Below are positions 51,704 through 61,725 of a stretch of DNA of 64,000 nucleotides, piece after piece; the stretch's first letter is position 1, and each line of letters opens with the position of its first letter. Under the pieces are notes generated by a model, which was not told the origin of the DNA, did not search any database, and was given only the letters and a program-made list of their open reading frames with translations. The stretch is from Flavilitoribacter nigricans DSM 23189 = NBRC 102662 (GTDB lineage: Bacteria; Bacteroidota; Bacteroidia; Chitinophagales; Saprospiraceae). Both the position numbers and the translations under genes were made by a program. The stretch is taken from NCBI RefSeq assembly GCF_002646595.1, contig NZ_PDUD01000026.1, positions 62,001 to 126,000 on the forward strand, written 5' to 3'.

Positions 51704-53179
51704 ATGAATCTAAAGCATTCCAGCATACTTTGCTCCATTTTCTTCCTAATGGGATGCCTAATACCGCTCAGCGCACAGAACCTCAACGATGCATTGCGCT
51801 ACTCTCAATACGATTATTTCGGCACCGCCCGTTCGGCCGCAGTTGCCGGAAGCCTCGGGCCGCTTGGCGCCGATTTTTCGGTGATCAGTACCAACCCGGC
51901 GGGGATCGCCTGGATGCGTCGATCTCAATTCGTGATCACTCCGATGTTTAACCTCTATACGGGTAATACCCAGTTGACGAACGGGAATAACAGCGAGATC
52001 AGCGAAACGGCTTCCAGCTTAAGCCTGGCTAGTTTGGGACTGGTTTTTTCCGGAACTTCCCGGAACCCCAACTGGGTTAATGTCAATTTCGCGATGGGCT
52101 TTAATCGCCTCGCGGATTTTAATCGCGAAACCGTTTACCGCGGTATGTCTCAGGGCTCCATCGTTAACCGTTTTACCGAACTGGCAAACAGTGATTTCGG
52201 GCTCGATGAATTTGAATCCGGCCTGGCCAATGATGCCGGCGCTTTCCTGATCGACAACGGTACCGGATTTTACTTTTCGGATTTTGACGATGCGCCCGGT
52301 GCGGTAATTGAACGCGAACAGACCATTACTACCAGTGGCGGCGTGAATGAACTCTCTTTTGCCGTTTCTGGCAATTATGATAACCGTTTATTGATCGGTC
52401 TCGGTCTTGGACTTCCCTTCGTCAATTACCTGGAGCAAAAGAGCTACTTTGAGAGTGACGTCAATAACGAGGTACCGGCTTTTGAGGATCTCCAGTACGA
52501 TGAGAATCTGACCACCACCGGTATCGGGTTCAATGCCAAGCTCGGTATTATCTACCGCGTCAACCAGATGGTTCGCGTGGGGGCGGCCATTCATACCCCC
52601 ACCTGGTTCAACCTGGAAGATAACTTTAGCACATCCATGCTTTACAGTTATTCTGAGGGCGGACAGGGTAATATCGGATCAGCATCTTCACCCGATGGTA
52701 ATTTCAGTTATAAACTGGCCACCCCCTGGCGCATGAGTGGCGGCGTTGGTTTTATATTCGGTCGCAACGGATTTATTTCCGGTGAACTGGAATGGGTCAA
52801 TTTCGCTAATAACAAGCTTGGCTTTTCCAGCTTTTCCGAAGATGAAGATATTGCCAACCGGGATATTTCCGAAGAACTGGCTTCCTCCATCAATCTCAAA
52901 GTAGGTGGAGAGTATGCCTTTCGCCAGTTTCGCTTCCGGGGTGGGGTTTCCCTGCGCCAGCCGCCTTACTCCAACACCGATGGCCTGCCGGCGTTCAATA
53001 CGCAGCTCAGTCTGGGCTTAGGCTATAGTATGGAAAGTTTTTTCCTCGATCTGGCAGCCCGCCGCAGTATGACCGAGGAGATCTACCGTCCCTACCTGAC
53101 GGCCACCTACCCGGAACAGGTATTCAACAACACAACTAACTATACCCGGATCCTGCTGACGCTCGGATTCCGGTTCTAG
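51704..53179 (+). CDS. OmpP1/FadL-family outer-membrane protein
   Basis: 491 residues with a signal peptide (MNLKHSSILCSIFFLMGCLI, then PLSAQ). The N-terminal plug signature GTARSAAVAGSLGPLGADFS and STNPAGIA is typical of Bacteroidota FadL/TodX-like barrels. The rest alternates aromatic-ended strands and finishes with LTLGFRF, a C-terminal outer-membrane insertion signal. Members carry hydrophobic compounds, including fatty acids, across the outer membrane. It is a single-gene unit between two terminators. Confidence 0.92.
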   Translation: MNLKHSSILCSIFFLMGCLIPLSAQNLNDALRYSQYDYFGTARSAAVAGSLGPLGADFSVISTNPAGIAWMRRSQFVITPMFNLYTGNTQLTNGNNSEISETASSLSLASLGLVFSGTSRNPNWVNVNFAMGFNRLADFNRETVYRGMSQGSIVNRFTELANSDFGLDEFESGLANDAGAFLIDNGTGFYFSDFDDAPGAVIEREQTITTSGGVNELSFAVSGNYDNRLLIGLGLGLPFVNYLEQKSYFESDVNNEVPAFEDLQYDENLTTTGIGFNAKLGIIYRVNQMVRVGAAIHTPTWFNLEDNFSTSMLYSYSEGGQGNIGSASSPDGNFSYKLATPWRMSGGVGFIFGRNGFISGELEWVNFANNKLGFSSFSEDEDIANRDISEELASSINLKVGGEYAFRQFRFRGGVSLRQPPYSNTDGLPAFNTQLSLGLGYSMESFFLDLAARRSMTEEIYRPYLTATYPEQVFNNTTNYTRILLTLGFRF

Positions 53180-53204
53180 ATCCTGATCCTCCTTTCCGGA
53201 TCAT

Positions 53205-53245
53205 AACGGGATGCAGATACGATGGCTATCTGCATCCCGTTTTTA
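53205..53245 (+). terminator. Rho-independent terminator
   Basis: A 14-bp stem, ACGGGATGCAGATA (53206-53219) and TATCTGCATCCCGT (53227-53240), with a 7-base loop and a following T-run. It ends the FadL-type gene. Confidence 0.92.
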
Positions 53246-53334
53246 TTTCCCCCGCACATACGGGCCGTCTTGCTGATTATTAGAGTGTACTCCTGTTTTT
53301 ATTTGTAATTTGACGACCTAAAAATTATCAACCG

Positions 53335-54558
53335 ATGGATTCTCTGACCCAAATCACACTAGGCGCTGCGGTAGGCGAAGTCGTATTAGGTAAAAAAGTG
53401 GGCAACCGCGCCATGCTTTGGGGCGCCATTGCCGGCACCTTGCCCGACCTGGATGTGGTGGCGAATGTGGTTTCCGATGAGATCAGTGCGCTGGCTTTCC
53501 ACCGGGCCATTACTCACTCGGCGCTATTTGCGATAGTGGCACCCCTCGGAATGGCCTGGCTCACCCATCGCCTGTACATAAAACGCGAAGAGCGACAGGG
53601 AAGATTCCGGTACGATCTTACCAAGGTCTGGCTGGGGCTGATGGCCATCATCACGCTGGGAAGCATTGGTATGCCGATCGGTATTTTTGACACCCTCAAG
53701 ATCGGTTTTGCGGTGAGTAGCACCATGATTGCGCTCGTAATCATGGTCTATACACGCGAGCGATGGCGAAAACGACAAAGTCTGAATAGTAATGCCAGTG
53801 TACGGGGCTGGGCCTGGCTGTTCTTCTGGGCCATTCTTACCCATCCGCTGCTGGATTGTTGTACGACTTACGGCACCCAACTGTTCCAGCCATTCTGGGA
53901 CTATCGGGTCGCTTTTAATAATGTTTCCGTAGTAGATCCCCTGTATACCCTTCCGTTTCTGGTCTGCGTGATCATTGCCTCCCGTATCACCAATAATTAT
54001 CCGCGCCGACGTCTATTCAACTGGCTGGGTATTGGGCTGAGCAGCGCCTACCTGCTCTTTACCTTTTTTAATAAATATCAGGTTGATCAGGTATTCCAGC
54101 GTTCCCTCGACGACGAGCAGATCGTCTATAAACGCTTTTCTACTTACCCCACCATTTTCAACAATCTGCTCTGGCAGGGAATTGCCGAGGGCGACAGCAA
54201 TTATTACCACGGGGTCTATTCCATTCTGGACGAAGATCCCAAAGTGGAATCCTTCACCATCATTCCGAAAAATCACGAATTCCTGCATCCCCACGAAGGG
54301 GATCGGGTGATTGAGATCCTACAGTGGTTCTCCAATAATTATTACAGCGTTTCGAGGCTCGATGGCGGGGATCTGCAGTTTAATGACCTGCGTTTCGGTT
54401 CTATCGATCAGACCTTTGATGAAAGTAGCGATTACATATTTTCTTTCCGGCTTAGTCTGGATGAAGAACATATTATCGAGGCGCACCAGCGGAGGGCCCG
54501 TGGGCAGGCGGCCGAAAATGCAATGTCCGACCTGTGGGAACGCCTGAAGGGGAAATAA
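53335..54558 (+). CDS. YdjM/DUF457-type membrane-bound metal-dependent hydrolase
   Basis: 407 residues. The N-terminus MDSLTQITLGAAVGEVVLGK and GAIAGTLPDLDV, then AFHRAITHSALF, is the signature of the YdjM-like family of predicted metal-dependent hydrolases, with conserved D and H residues as likely metal ligands. LFFWAILTHPLLDCCTTYGT repeats the pattern. Four or five membrane segments lie within residues about 55-245. A soluble C-terminal domain (about 255-407) is not recognised. The family's substrate is uncertain. Confidence 0.88.
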   Translation: MDSLTQITLGAAVGEVVLGKKVGNRAMLWGAIAGTLPDLDVVANVVSDEISALAFHRAITHSALFAIVAPLGMAWLTHRLYIKREERQGRFRYDLTKVWLGLMAIITLGSIGMPIGIFDTLKIGFAVSSTMIALVIMVYTRERWRKRQSLNSNASVRGWAWLFFWAILTHPLLDCCTTYGTQLFQPFWDYRVAFNNVSVVDPLYTLPFLVCVIIASRITNNYPRRRLFNWLGIGLSSAYLLFTFFNKYQVDQVFQRSLDDEQIVYKRFSTYPTIFNNLLWQGIAEGDSNYYHGVYSILDEDPKVESFTIIPKNHEFLHPHEGDRVIEILQWFSNNYYSVSRLDGGDLQFNDLRFGSIDQTFDESSDYIFSFRLSLDEEHIIEAHQRRARGQAAENAMSDLWERLKGK

Positions 54559-54582
54559 CTCCCCTCCAGGACTTTTCTTTTT

Positions 54583-54879
54583 TTAGGCAAAAAATGCGAA
54601 TATCCCCAATGCAGCCGAGACAAATCCCCAGTACTGCATTTTAATCCAGAAAAGCGTGTGATCGTTTTTAAACTCGATCTGTTCACCGGTCTGGTTGTCG
54701 GTCATTACCCTTCCCGGTGCGGCGTTCCATTTAGTGCCGAGGTACCAGACCGCGGCGCCTCCTAAAATGTAGCCAAAACCAGAAGCAATTGGAGTACTAC
54801 CGAAAATGAGTTGAAAAATGAGGGCGGTGCCAAAGGGGATTACCAGGCTGAGGAAGCCCAGTCCTTTCCAAACAATCAT
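54583..54879 (-). CDS. Small uncharacterised membrane protein
   Basis: 98 residues from the ATG at 54879; a TTG seven codons upstream is the only longer option. Three hydrophobic segments are visible (about 5-25, 30-50 and 80-96), with a polar loop (APGRVMTDNQTGEQIEFKND) between the second and third. No domain is recognised. It converges on the YdjM-like gene (24-base gap) and is divergent from the lipocalin-like gene. Confidence 0.7.
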   Translation of the reverse strand: MIVWKGLGFLSLVIPFGTALIFQLIFGSTPIASGFGYILGGAAVWYLGTKWNAAPGRVMTDNQTGEQIEFKNDHTLFWIKMQYWGFVSAALGIFAFFA

Positions 54880-54992
54880 GAGAAAAGTTTTTGTTATCAA
54901 AGAGAGTACTATCAGTGGCTAAGATAGCTTTTTCTCGCATATGAAACCGCCAAACTCCGGTGTAATTGCATCTCTCCCACCAAAATCTAATC

Positions 54993-55385
54993 ATGAAAAG
55001 AATGCTATTCTCAATGCTCGCAGCAAGCCTGATCACGATCTTCGGCTGCGGGGAAACCACGCTACAATCGGATCAACTGGTACGTAAATGGGAAATGGGG
55101 ACCATTATGCAAAACGGGCAGGACGTCAGTGATCAACACAATCCCGAAAACAATCGCTGGATCGAACTTAAGGCCGACGGCACCTTCGTCAGCGACGGCG
55201 ATCCCTACGGACGCAATACCGGGAAGTGGAGCTACGATGAAACCACCAGTGAACTTTTTCTAGACAGCGATGCCGGCGAAGGAGACGACAGTTACTGGAC
55301 CATCAGTTCCACCGGTGATCAGTTGGTACTGAAAGGCGCCCGCTCGGAATTCACCCGGGAATTCAGCATGGTCTGGAAAAAATAA
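54993..55385 (+). CDS. Lipocalin-like lipoprotein
   Basis: 130 residues from the ATG at 54993. The N-terminus ends in the lipobox IFGC (MKRMLFSMLAASLITIFGC). The mature part starts with SDQLVRKWEMGTIMQ and follows the small Bacteroidota lipocalin-like pattern: LVRKWEM, WIELKADGTFVSDGDPYGRN, TGKWSYDETTSELFL, and a final STGDQLVLKG strand. It is an 8-stranded barrel by analogy and may bind a small hydrophobic ligand, which is not established. It converges on the phosphatase gene (64 bases). Confidence 0.8.
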   Translation: MKRMLFSMLAASLITIFGCGETTLQSDQLVRKWEMGTIMQNGQDVSDQHNPENNRWIELKADGTFVSDGDPYGRNTGKWSYDETTSELFLDSDAGEGDDSYWTISSTGDQLVLKGARSEFTREFSMVWKK

Positions 55386-55449
55386 GCGGAATAAACCGGC
55401 CCCGGTTTATTGCAGCTGCAGCTATTCAACCGCCGGAGGTGACTTGCGA

Positions 55450-57174
55450 TCACTCCTGAACAGCGAAAGTCACTTCCGGTAATAGTTGTCCGTCGAACTG
55501 ATTGGGCGTAACCGTCAGGTGCATCAGGCGGGCTAAAGTCGGTGCAATATCCACAGTAGCGACCCGCCGGTCAATCCTTTTAGCCGGCAACCCAAAGCCG
55601 TAATATACCATGGGAACGTGGTTATCGTATTCGTAAGGAGAACCGTGGCTCGACCCGTTGGCCGCGTAGGCAACCAGATAATTTTCCTTGTACCTCAGCT
55701 TAATATCGTGGCCCCGCCCCGGGAATGTGGATCGCTGATAAAGCTCCAGATAAGGGCGCGTGGGATGCTCGATCTCCAGATCTTCCTGTGTGAATGCATC
55801 TTCAATGAAATACATTTTTTCCAGCGCATCCGCGATCTTTTTGCGCAATTCCTCCGGTTTTATACCCTTTTTGCCGGCTTCCTGATAATTCAGGCTCACA
55901 CCCGTATAATTAGCCGTGTGGATGATGGGCGAGCTAAGTCCCAGCGATTGCTGCATATTCTGATCAAACTGATCCATGATCTCCCGAAACTGGGTGATCG
56001 TGATCCGCTTGGCATCGATACCTTTTTCAGCGGCCACCTCCGGCATTGTCACTACTCCGTGATCCGCGCTCAGCACCACCAGGTAATTATCGCGTCCGAC
56101 CTGCTGATCCAGGAAAGAAAAGAACTCTTCCAGGTATTCATCCAGCCGCAGATAATAATCCATGACCTCCTGGCTATCCGGCCCGAAATGATGGCCGATA
56201 GCATCGGCGGTGGAGCAGCTGATCATCAGCATATCCGGTACCTCGTCGGCTCCCAGCTGGTTGCGTGTGACCAGCTCACGGGCAAAACGCAGGGTGAACT
56301 TATCTCCGAAGGGAGTGGTCCAGAACATTTCCCGTTCCCGGGATTCCGGGCGTACGAAACCTCCCATGCGGATCTTGGTGTGCGGGAATTCGGGCAAGAA
56401 GCGGGCATTCTCCTGGATAACGCCGTCCGGTCCGGCCAGTCTTTCGTATACGGGATCATTGCCCAGTCTTTTATGCCAGCCCTTTTCGATCTCGTCTTTT
56501 AGATATTCCCGGCCTACCAGCTCTCTCGCCCACTGCGGATATCTGTTGCCGTAGTAAGACGAAGAGATGTAACGACTGTTGATATCATCGTACCAGTAAG
56601 CCTGATCCGGTTGTTTACCTCCGAGCAGGATCGCCGATCGATCTTTGAAAGCGACCGCATATACCTTACTCTGGCGTTGGTCCTTTTTCAACCAGTCTCC
56701 GATACCCGGTACCGCCAGACTCACGGGCGAATGACTGGGGCCGTTCTCATCCGCGCCTACCATAGAAGCCCTCGGATCCTCCACGGCGTACTGCATTTTT
56801 TGGGTGCTGCGGTTATAGAAATCATTGGCAATAATGCCGTGGCGTTGCGGATAGCAACCGGTAGAAAGGGTGGCATGCCCCGGAGCCGTCAGCGTCAGGC
56901 CGTGTTCATGGTGGGCATTTTCAAAGACCATCCCTTCTTCCCGCAGGCGCTTCAAACCGCCGGTATACAGACTGGAAAAACGATCGAGGTAAGAGGATCG
57001 CATCTGATCGACGGAAAGCAGGATCACCAGACGGGGAACAGGGTCTCCACCCTTATCCGTCATCACGGGTGGCTCGTAACTGGTGGGGGCGGAACTAACT
57101 TTTCGCCCACAGGACAGAAAAGTTAGTACAAGGACTAACAAAAAGGTATGTAAAAAAGGCAGCTTGTTCTTCAT
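55450..57174 (-). CDS. PafA-like alkaline phosphatase superfamily lipoprotein
   Basis: 574 residues from the ATG at 57174; the TTG at 57186 is less likely. A lipoprotein signal ends in FLSC. The catalytic domain of the type I phosphodiesterase/alkaline phosphatase superfamily is complete: RLVILLSVDQMRSSYLDRF (metal D), HGLTLTAPGHATLSTGCYPQ with the nucleophilic T, PDMLMISCSTADAIGHHFGP, and VVLSADHGVVTMPEV with D and H ligands. The Bacteroidota PafA enzyme has this form and hydrolyses phosphomonoesters in the periplasm. Regulation by phosphate is likely but no Pho box was recognised. Confidence 0.93.
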   Translation of the reverse strand: MKNKLPFLHTFLLVLVLTFLSCGRKVSSAPTSYEPPVMTDKGGDPVPRLVILLSVDQMRSSYLDRFSSLYTGGLKRLREEGMVFENAHHEHGLTLTAPGHATLSTGCYPQRHGIIANDFYNRSTQKMQYAVEDPRASMVGADENGPSHSPVSLAVPGIGDWLKKDQRQSKVYAVAFKDRSAILLGGKQPDQAYWYDDINSRYISSSYYGNRYPQWARELVGREYLKDEIEKGWHKRLGNDPVYERLAGPDGVIQENARFLPEFPHTKIRMGGFVRPESREREMFWTTPFGDKFTLRFARELVTRNQLGADEVPDMLMISCSTADAIGHHFGPDSQEVMDYYLRLDEYLEEFFSFLDQQVGRDNYLVVLSADHGVVTMPEVAAEKGIDAKRITITQFREIMDQFDQNMQQSLGLSSPIIHTANYTGVSLNYQEAGKKGIKPEELRKKIADALEKMYFIEDAFTQEDLEIEHPTRPYLELYQRSTFPGRGHDIKLRYKENYLVAYAANGSSHGSPYEYDNHVPMVYYGFGLPAKRIDRRVATVDIAPTLARLMHLTVTPNQFDGQLLPEVTFAVQE

Positions 57175-57483
57175 TGGAATATGCAATTGTCATGGGTAGA
57201 TGATCAGCGGCAAGGTCCGGGATGGCTTCGGATTTTTTCCGAATGCTGTAGAAACCGGAATCGCTTTACCGGAGCAACCAGAATTATTTATTAAAGATAC
57301 AATGGAATACCCCTTTGAGTTGTATCTTGATCCTCAAGAGGCCATTTTAAGTCTCCGACAACCGATACCGTTCCGCCCGGCATTAGCCGCCCAGGTTTTC
57401 CAATGCTTTGACTCCGGGGGAGACTACAATTAAAAATAGGCTACAAGATCCTGTAATTTCTTGACCATCAGAACCTGTACATT

Positions 57484-58575
57484 ATGACCCGCAACTATCT
57501 GCTCGTTTTACTCCTGCTCATCAGTAGTTTGGCCTGTAAAACGAATCGCCCGCTTACTGATCCCAATTACCAGACTGCTATTGCCCAGGCGCGGAAACTG
57601 GTGCAGGATACCCGTCGTGACAGCCATTTCCCGGGAATTGCCGTAGCTGTTTCCGTTAAAGGCAAACTGGTTTGGTCCGAAGGTTTCGGTTTTGCCGATA
57701 TCGCCGAGCAGGAACAGATCGATCCCGACCGCCATCTGTTCCGGATCGGCAGTATATCTAAACCACTGACGGCAACCGGGCTGGCTTTATTGTACCAACA
57801 GGGAAAAATAGATCTGGATGCCCCGATCCAGACGTACGTACCGTCTTTTCCGGAAAAGGAATACCCGATTAGCTTACGGCAACTCGGTGGTCATCTGGCG
57901 GGAATCCGGCACTATAACGGCACCGAATTCTTAAGCGACAAAAAATACGAAACCGTACTGGAAGGGCTGGATATCTTCCAGGATGATCCGCTTCTGCACG
58001 AACCCGGCTCCAAGTACGCCTACAGTAGTTACGGCTGGAACCTGATCAGTGCGGCTATGGAAACAGCCGCCGGCGAAGATTTTCTCAGCTACATGGAAGA
58101 GAAGGTTTTCGATCCGCTGGACCTGGAACACACCTTTGCGGAGCATATGGATCAAACTTATGAGGACCGGGTGAGTTTTTACGAACTGAAGAATGACCAG
58201 CTGGAATTGTCACCCTACGTCGATAACAGCTACAAGTGGGCCGGTGGTGGTTTTATCTCCACGGCGGAAGACATGATCCGCTTCGGCAATGCGCACATGC
58301 ATCCCGGCTTTCTGAACGAAGAGACCTGGCTGACCTTTACCCGGAGCCAGACCGATAACAACGGAAAAATGACCAACTACGGCATCGGCTGGCGCAGTGG
58401 TGAGGATAACAAAGACCGGGAATGGTTCGGTCACAGCGGAGGCTCCGTGGGCGGCACCAGTTTTCTGGCTATATATCCGGAACAGGAGATCGTGGTGGTC
58501 ACCCTGGTTAATCTAAGCAGTGCCCGACTCAATAATCTGCCGTTCCGGATCGCCAATCAGTTCCTTACTCAGTAA
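57484..58575 (+). CDS. Serine hydrolase, beta-lactamase class C family, lipoprotein
   Basis: 363 residues. Lipoprotein signal ending SLAC. Class C/LACTB-type motifs are in order: S-x-x-K as SISK (S90, K93), Y-S-S at 180-182, and the HSGG segment at 317-320 in place of KTG. The context FGFADIAEQEQIDPDRHLF and KIDLDAPIQTYVPSFP is typical of Bacteroidota esterase/peptidase homologues such as LACTB, so it need not be a beta-lactamase. It would be anchored in the periplasm. Its stop codon overlaps the end of the convergent peptidase-propeller-barrel gene by 11 bases. Confidence 0.92.
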   Translation: MTRNYLLVLLLLISSLACKTNRPLTDPNYQTAIAQARKLVQDTRRDSHFPGIAVAVSVKGKLVWSEGFGFADIAEQEQIDPDRHLFRIGSISKPLTATGLALLYQQGKIDLDAPIQTYVPSFPEKEYPISLRQLGGHLAGIRHYNGTEFLSDKKYETVLEGLDIFQDDPLLHEPGSKYAYSSYGWNLISAAMETAAGEDFLSYMEEKVFDPLDLEHTFAEHMDQTYEDRVSFYELKNDQLELSPYVDNSYKWAGGGFISTAEDMIRFGNAHMHPGFLNEETWLTFTRSQTDNNGKMTNYGIGWRSGEDNKDREWFGHSGGSVGGTSFLAIYPEQEIVVVTLVNLSSARLNNLPFRIANQFLTQ

Positions 58576-61498
58576 TACTGATCAGTAGGAAGTCAAATTG
58601 ATGCTGGTTCCCGTTGGGGGCGTAGGGGGCATCTCTCAAATAGCTGTAACGCACACCAAAATCTACTTCCAGCAAACGCAGGAAGCGAACATCGAAGCGC
58701 AACTCGGCACCGTAGGAAAATATGTCATTTTCGAAATTGAGCTGTCCGTAGTCGATAAATCCGTTCAGTTTGATCCGCTTGACGAAAGCCAGCGGACCGA
58801 TCGCCAGATCCGGATAGGCGAGGGGCAGCGTATAATTGGCCGATAAGCGCACGATATCGTCCGCACCAATAGCTCCGTAGCCCCGCGGGTAGATGAAGAA
58901 ATTGGAGAAGCGGTAATTATCCAGGCGGTCCAGTTTCTGGTATCCCGCATTCAGGTAAAACCCATGCGAGGGGAAGAAGGCCGGCAAATAAATATCTCCC
59001 CGGGTCACAAAATTGAATCCGGAAAATAAGTCATTGCCCACCGTCGCCCGGTATCGCGTATCGGTTACGATACCCCAGTGCGGCGTGAGGTGCTGTACCG
59101 CCTGCCTCCGGAACAGTCGCCAGCGCAATCGCAGATCGATGGCATTCAGATCCGTTTCGGCCAGAGGCTCCAGGTATAGATCCCGGAAACGGGGCGTATT
59201 ATTGGGCCCAACATTGATCAGGGTATCGATACCGCGATCCGGGTTATCCACATTTCCCTGTGGGTTAACGTGAAAACGATCGAATCTGGCGATCAGATCC
59301 AGCCGGTGTACGGCATTGCCTTTGGAAAAATTGAATGGCAATTCCACCCCGGCGGTAAGCTTATTCTCCGTCCATTCTTCCACGTAGGAAGCAAAACGGA
59401 CAATGGAATCGCTTTCCGCCCGGTAGTTGATCAGTCGGGCCGCGCGGTTCTGGTAGCTGTATCCCAGGGTAATGATCGGGAACAGCTCAGCGTACCGTAA
59501 ATTGCTGCTGAAGGTCCATTCTTCTTCGTTCAGATTGTAATAGGCGCCGGCGTCGATGGACAGGGTGCCGAATTTATTATCGGAAAGAATGCTTGCCCCC
59601 ACTTCCGGCGGATCCAGTTGCGGCAGCCAGGAATGAACGTTGATCAATCCGCTCGTTTTATTAAACTTCCGAACGGGGAATTTCTCGTCCGGCACCGTCG
59701 GCACGATCGTACCGCCCTCCTGTCGGGCCAGTTCTTCGGCATAGGTCGGTAATCGATCTTCTGGGGCGTTTACGTCGACTGTTCTCCAGGTACTTTCATC
59801 GAGCTCTTCCTTTAGTATATCAAAACCGTTGGTGCGAAAAGCGCTGTAGGCCAGCATCCGGCCGTTGGGAGAAACCGCCGGCTGAAATGCCCCGATCGGA
59901 TCCTCCGTGATCTGCCGAATGGCGCCGCCACCGAGGGGAACCGTATAGATCTGATTGACGCCGGTATAACCCGCGGCGAAATAAACGTTATCGCCCCGTA
60001 CTTCCGGATGGTTGAGCTGCCGGGGAGTAGCGGGCGTAATGGCCTCCATGCGGCCGGTAGCAGGATCAATTCTGTACAGTGCCTGTCTTTCGTTCCTTTG
60101 TCCGATCACCACGATGGCCGAACCGTCCGATGTCCAGCGCGGGAACTGAAAAAAGTAAACATCCGGATTGGGTATTTGCCGGATAACTTCCCCTCCGGCC
60201 GGATCGATCACCACCAGGCTACAAGTCCCGTTGGGCGTAACCTCTACGGCTACGATCCGGTCGCCCCTTTCGGTGATCGCCGGGGAGAAGTACTTGGATT
60301 GACTGGTTAGCTGCCGTTTGGAACCCGTGGATATATCGTAGGTACGGATCACGGAATAGGTCTGATTGGAACGGCGAAGATCAAATCCGTACTCCGCCCA
60401 GACCAGCCGGCCATTGCCCTGCGAAAGGGTGGACTCCGGTGCGCTCAGCAGTACCCCGGAGTTTGTCAGTTTTTGTTCTACGCCATCGGGACGCAAGCGA
60501 TAGTACATCGGCAGTTGATCGTATCCCCTTTTCTCTACGACCAGGTCCGCGTCGTCCAGCCAGCGCGGATTGGTATAGTTGACGACCGTTTTTTTCCTAA
60601 AGCGATTTACAATGGGGCTTTCTTCCAGAGCCCGCGCGCCGGGGGCTCCGCTCTTCCATTTTGATTCCAGGTCCTGCCGCATGGCCTGGTAAAATTCCCT
60701 GGTACCGAGCCCGGTCCGTTTTTTCAGACTTTTACTAAGCGGGAAAAATAGCCCTTTATAACGGACGGCGTCGTTTACTACGCCGGACCACAGTTCCTCT
60801 CCGAAGCGGGTACGCCCGTAGCCCACCATATAATAACCCAGACTGTACCAGTTGGGCACAAAATCTTTCAGAGATCCGGCGGCGGCCTTTTCGTATCCAT
60901 AGTCGATGCCGTCCAGTATCAGTGCCCGCTGTTCCATGGTGAATGCCGGTTGCCGGCCCCGACCGGACAGGGTGAGGGCCGTTTCCTGTACGGTAGCGTC
61001 GCCTTCGAAAAACCAACGCGGCAAAGCCGTAGCGGTAAAACCACCCCAGGCCCAGGAACCGAAGATCGAGCGGGCCAGACTGGTCAGTCCCCGGCGGGAA
61101 TTTCCAAACTGCTTGACGTGCCGGAATTCGTGGATCGCCAACTGATCCAGCCAGTCCGTTGCCATATTAAAAGGAGTGGGGGTCAGGTAAAATTCCGAGC
61201 GGAACGGGCCAACCGTCACGAAGCCGTTGGGCACCACCGTCTGGTTTTGCAGCAGGATGGTGACCTTTTTCATTTTGTCGCCAATAGAGGCATTGTTGTG
61301 ATCCCACAGATAGTGCGCCACATTTGCCACCCTTTGGGCCCGGATATCGTTCCCTTCCGGAAAGATAACCTGTACCTTATCGGTATTGATCTGCTGCCAT
61401 TTCAGGCCAAAAGGGTTCGCTCCGATCGTATTGGCCGGGATCTGCGCGTGCAGGCTTACGCCCCATAACCCCAGCAAGAAGAGGATGAAAATTCTCAT
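58565..61498 (-). CDS. Zinc-peptidase, propeller and outer-membrane barrel fusion
   Basis: 977 residues with a signal peptide (MRIFILFLLGLWGVSLHAQ). The N-terminal part (about 20-300) has HEFRH at 123-127 and RWFFEGDATVQE with E165, which fits an HExxH gluzincin. The middle (about 330-580) holds TolB/PD40-like propeller blades (DGSAIVVIGQRNERQALYRI, VSPNGRMLAYSAFRTNGFD). The C-terminal third (about 620-977) is beta-strand rich and ends FDFLLISITE, resembling BamA/TamA-like surface barrels. The order suggests a protease tethered to the outer membrane. I know of similar Bacteroidota proteins but no assigned function. Confidence 0.82.
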   Translation of the reverse strand: MRIFILFLLGLWGVSLHAQIPANTIGANPFGLKWQQINTDKVQVIFPEGNDIRAQRVANVAHYLWDHNNASIGDKMKKVTILLQNQTVVPNGFVTVGPFRSEFYLTPTPFNMATDWLDQLAIHEFRHVKQFGNSRRGLTSLARSIFGSWAWGGFTATALPRWFFEGDATVQETALTLSGRGRQPAFTMEQRALILDGIDYGYEKAAAGSLKDFVPNWYSLGYYMVGYGRTRFGEELWSGVVNDAVRYKGLFFPLSKSLKKRTGLGTREFYQAMRQDLESKWKSGAPGARALEESPIVNRFRKKTVVNYTNPRWLDDADLVVEKRGYDQLPMYYRLRPDGVEQKLTNSGVLLSAPESTLSQGNGRLVWAEYGFDLRRSNQTYSVIRTYDISTGSKRQLTSQSKYFSPAITERGDRIVAVEVTPNGTCSLVVIDPAGGEVIRQIPNPDVYFFQFPRWTSDGSAIVVIGQRNERQALYRIDPATGRMEAITPATPRQLNHPEVRGDNVYFAAGYTGVNQIYTVPLGGGAIRQITEDPIGAFQPAVSPNGRMLAYSAFRTNGFDILKEELDESTWRTVDVNAPEDRLPTYAEELARQEGGTIVPTVPDEKFPVRKFNKTSGLINVHSWLPQLDPPEVGASILSDNKFGTLSIDAGAYYNLNEEEWTFSSNLRYAELFPIITLGYSYQNRAARLINYRAESDSIVRFASYVEEWTENKLTAGVELPFNFSKGNAVHRLDLIARFDRFHVNPQGNVDNPDRGIDTLINVGPNNTPRFRDLYLEPLAETDLNAIDLRLRWRLFRRQAVQHLTPHWGIVTDTRYRATVGNDLFSGFNFVTRGDIYLPAFFPSHGFYLNAGYQKLDRLDNYRFSNFFIYPRGYGAIGADDIVRLSANYTLPLAYPDLAIGPLAFVKRIKLNGFIDYGQLNFENDIFSYGAELRFDVRFLRLLEVDFGVRYSYLRDAPYAPNGNQHQFDFLLISITE

Positions 61499-61725
61499 AA
61501 AAGCATTTTAAGGATGCTAATTTATTACAAAAAAAACTGGTCGACCAAGAAGGTCCGGAGATTAAGTGGAAGGAGGGAAACAAATCCTGGTCTTAACAGT
61601 TATACACGAAAGGAAATGAGAATAATTAGTGCCTTGTTGTCGTTTCCCGTAGAATAATAATTTTTTTTCTTGTTTTTTCAAGCGAGGTGATGGTACTTTG
61701 CATAAATATTCGAATGCAATAAGAA

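Noticed and set aside
57200-57433. 77-codon plus-strand frame in the divergent gap between the PafA-like gene and the serine hydrolase gene
   Set aside because: No recognisable domain or signal, it starts 26 bases from the divergent phosphatase start, and its base pattern looks like intergenic DNA.
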